Source: Bilabrum cf. latius
Lineage: Eukaryota; Bigyra: Bicosoecida; Bigyra; Bicosoecida
Reading direction: 5' to 3'
Length of the DNA: 64,000 bases
Assembly: GCA_965178125.1 (NCBI GenBank)
Contig: OZ237738.1
Coordinates: forward strand, 930,001-994,000
A program made the position numbers and the translations under genes. A model generated the notes under the pieces. It saw nothing but the letters and a program-made list of their open reading frames with translations. It was not told the DNA's origin and ran no database searches. Positions 62,106 to 64,000 of this stretch are shown here, in pieces (the stretch's first letter is position 1; every line of letters begins with the position of its first letter).

Positions 62106-62978
62106 TCATAGAACGCGCAGAACAGCGATGCCATCATGACCTTTTTTTCCAACCAGCTGAATGCCGACGCTTTCTAGGCCCGGGTGAGACGCTGCGTGCT
62201 CGTTGAACCTAGCAGCCCCAATCGCGTTCTGGTCCCCTGGTGAGGGGTCCATGACAGCACCCCCTCGAACGATGTTATCCGCAATTATGAGGCCCCCTTG
62301 TCGCATCAGTGGCAGCAACAGATCCAGGTACTCGCAGTAGGATGCCTTGTCGGCATCCAAGAACGCGACGTCGAACGGAGCAGGTGCTTCCTTGGCCCCG
62401 CGTCCGCAAGCTGCATTCATCTGGGCGAGCGACTCCGCCGCTTTTCCAACGCGAATTTCGCAAATATTTCCAAGGCATGCCCGATGCAAGTTTTGGCGTG
62501 CAATATTGGCATAATTAGCATCAAGCTCCAGAGAAACGAGAGCTCGATCAGCCCGCGGGATCTGCTCTTCTGCTTCGAACGCGGCAGCAAGTTTGCTGTC
62601 TTTCACGAGGCTTCGTCCAAGCCACATTGTGCTATATCCTCCAAGTGTACCAATTTCTAGGATTCTTTCGGCTTTCACCAGCCTGCAGAACATCATCAGT
62701 AGCTTTCCTTGCGTGGGAGAAACGTCGTACTCCGGCAACCCAGCTTCTCTCGCAGATTTTAGGGTGCATTGCGCAGCATCGCTCCAATAATTGGTCAGTT
62801 TATCAGCGGAATCGGATCTATACACGAACGTGGAGTCCAGGTACTCGTCGACCTTGGCAATAATCGGATCCTTCAACACTCTAAACCTTGGCTCAGCGCA
62901 AAATCGCGCAATTGTTCCTCGTGACGAGGACATGCAATAGCCTATGTGATTATAGTATTTTATTGACTGCCGCATCAT
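62106..62978 (-). CDS. Class I SAM O-methyltransferase (caffeoyl-CoA/catechol type)
   Basis: TGA at 62106-62108; 290 residues from ATG 62978, though ATG 62933 (MSSSRGTIARFC) is an equally possible start. Motif I is ERILEIGTLGGYSTMWLG, the acidic ribose-binding residue is in VSLELDANY, and metal-binding aspartates lie in FDVAFLDADK and GGLIIADN. The family transfers methyl from S-adenosylmethionine to a hydroxyl of small catechol-like molecules, using a divalent metal. Size and motifs are normal for the group. It contains no TAG. The gene is divergent from RsmH with under 200 bp between starts. The real substrate cannot be told from sequence. Confidence 0.92.
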   Translation of the reverse strand: MMRQSIKYYNHIGYCMSSSRGTIARFCAEPRFRVLKDPIIAKVDEYLDSTFVYRSDSADKLTNYWSDAAQCTLKSAREAGLPEYDVSPTQGKLLMMFCRLVKAERILEIGTLGGYSTMWLGRSLVKDSKLAAAFEAEEQIPRADRALVSLELDANYANIARQNLHRACLGNICEIRVGKAAESLAQMNAACGRGAKEAPAPFDVAFLDADKASYCEYLDLLLPLMRQGGLIIADNIVRGGAVMDPSPGDQNAIGAARFNEHAASHPGLESVGIQLVGKKGHDGIAVLRVL

Positions 62979-63170
62979 CGTGTTCGGCTTTGAGAGTGAA
63001 GGCAGGGCGTTTGAAATGAAGGAGCTGCAGTAAGTGCTCTTGTTCCGGATTCATGCAGGGCACCCGAGCGTATTCAGACAGTCGCTGCAGAGATCACATA
63101 CAGGGTGCTGTCGCTGTTCGGGGTGATGAGAACTATATTTATAGTATCAAGACAACGATGTGGAAGTATC

Positions 63171-64000
63171 ATGGGCAGACGTTACCTCAGTTGCTCTGGG
63201 GCAGCCCTGTTTCGAACTATGTCGACATCGGCTGGCTCAATGTCTCATACGGCGGTCATGCCAGCTGAGGTGGCAGCTGCTGTGCGTATAGGATGCAATC
63301 ATGCCATACAAAGGGCCGGACTTGGGCCGCAGTCGCGTGTAGTGGTCCTGGACGCTACAGTTGGGGGAGGTTCCCACGCGAAGGCAATCCTTGAATCGAA
63401 CCCTAATGCTGTTGTTCTAGGTGTGGACCGTGACCATGAAGTACTGGAGCAGGCATCCAACGCACTGAAAGAATTTCGAGGCCGTGTGCTCCTTGCCCAT
63501 GCCTCGTTCGCAACGATGCCCGAGGTGCTCGCAGCAGCCAAGCCAGCGTTGCAACAGATGGGTGCCTCTGAGATTGCCAGCTGCGAGGGCCTCGCGAGAC
63601 ACGTAGCAGCGAATGGTCCATTCGCCAGCAGCACCGCAACAACACCAGACCAGCCGCAGCAGCTGGCCGATGACCGCCTATCCGTACCGCTGGTCGGTGC
63701 CGTCCTCATGGATCTCGGCATCAACTCCGTGCACGTGGATGACGCATCCAGGGGGTTTTCGTACAGGAGAGACGGGCCGCTGGACATGAGATTTGACAGG
63801 TAGGCCGGCAAGCAGTCCTATTTCGATGCAGACCGCAACGCAGAGGGGGAGCCGCCGCCGAACGCCTTTCCGTACATTTTGGAGACGTTCCAGCACCAGT
63901 CGCGGGGCCAGGGGCCCTCCCAGCCAGAATCCAAAGGGTACCAGCAGCAGAGCATTCGCTTGTTTCAGCCGGGCGAGCCCATACCCGCACCGTTGGAGGG
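63171..64000 (+). CDS. RsmH/MraW-type 16S rRNA N4-cytosine methyltransferase (3' end outside window)
   Basis: ATG 63171 starts a likely organelle presequence ([20 protein letters not shown]), then [18 protein letters not shown] (SAM motif I), [34 protein letters not shown] and DGPLDMRFD, the RsmH signature. TAG at 63801-63803 is read as Gln (FDR-Q-AGKQSY), after which the frame stays open to the window end, so the gene is incomplete here. RsmH methylates C1402 of small-subunit rRNA in bacteria; eukaryotic homologues act in mitochondria (METTL15) or plastids. An insertion of about 40 residues precedes the DLGINS motif. Divergent from the O-methyltransferase. Confidence 0.88.

Overview
This window is nuclear DNA from a GC-rich microbial eukaryote. 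The evidence is spliceosomal GT-AG introns, a tRNA gene with a Pol III T-run terminator, C2H2 zinc-finger arrays, and eukaryote-specific genes: an ATR kinase/FATC fragment, the RNA polymerase I factor RRN3, an Sfi1-type centrin-binding protein and a RING-H2 ligase. I cannot place the lineage from the sequence.

The main result is that UAG is not a stop here. Read with the standard code, most genes shatter into short ORFs that all end in TAG and resume at once in the same frame. Read with TAG as glutamine, they become single genes of up to about 2,300 codons ending in TGA (once in TAA). I count about 95 in-frame TAGs in 18 genes and no gene that must end in TAG. Glutamine is supported by the invariant Gln of the ATR FATC tail, by five columns of a tandem glycosidase pair where TAG faces CAG/CAA, and by zinc-finger positions where TAG replaces CAG. 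TAA and TGA remain stops. All gene models below use TAG = Gln.

Layout. 1-12845: at least three tandem ~3.3-kb superunits, each with a C2H2 zinc-finger gene (9-14 fingers) whose DNA-contact residues vary on an almost identical framework, preceded by a SUMO-interacting motif, plus repeat modules here named alpha, beta, gamma and delta. The third unit has a tripled alpha module and a captured 3' fragment of ATR. 13039-14715: SpoU-type RNA methyltransferase. 15241-20503: large unrecognised protein with a C-terminal SUMO-interacting motif. 20680-22164: tRNA-derived module, 85-bp minisatellite and tRNA-Ile. 22629-26096: membrane RING-H2 protein with a Gly-Ala repeat. 26350-33388: 2,311-residue membrane protein with two PstS-like domains, a Cys-rich region and about nine membrane segments. 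33589-38190: aldo/keto reductase, a small acidic protein and a dCTP pyrophosphatase that gains a tail anchor through a UAG.

38277-41819: tandem GH123/DUF4091-like glycosidases, transcribed away from RRN3 (41860-46336). 46824-49157: sialate O-acetylesterase-like secreted enzyme. 49329-53270: two-domain glycosyltransferase with 19 UAGs. 53887-55280: papain-fold protein lacking both catalytic Cys and His. 55780-61479: giant Sfi1-like protein. 62106-62978: O-methyltransferase. 63171 to the window end: RsmH-type methyltransferase.

The secreted glycosidases, the esterase, the glycosyltransferase and the PstS-like receptor suggest a cell that scavenges or remodels glycans and senses solutes. Genes with strong GC-ending codon bias (esterase, papain-like, O-methyltransferase) contain no UAG, whereas long low-complexity proteins contain many.
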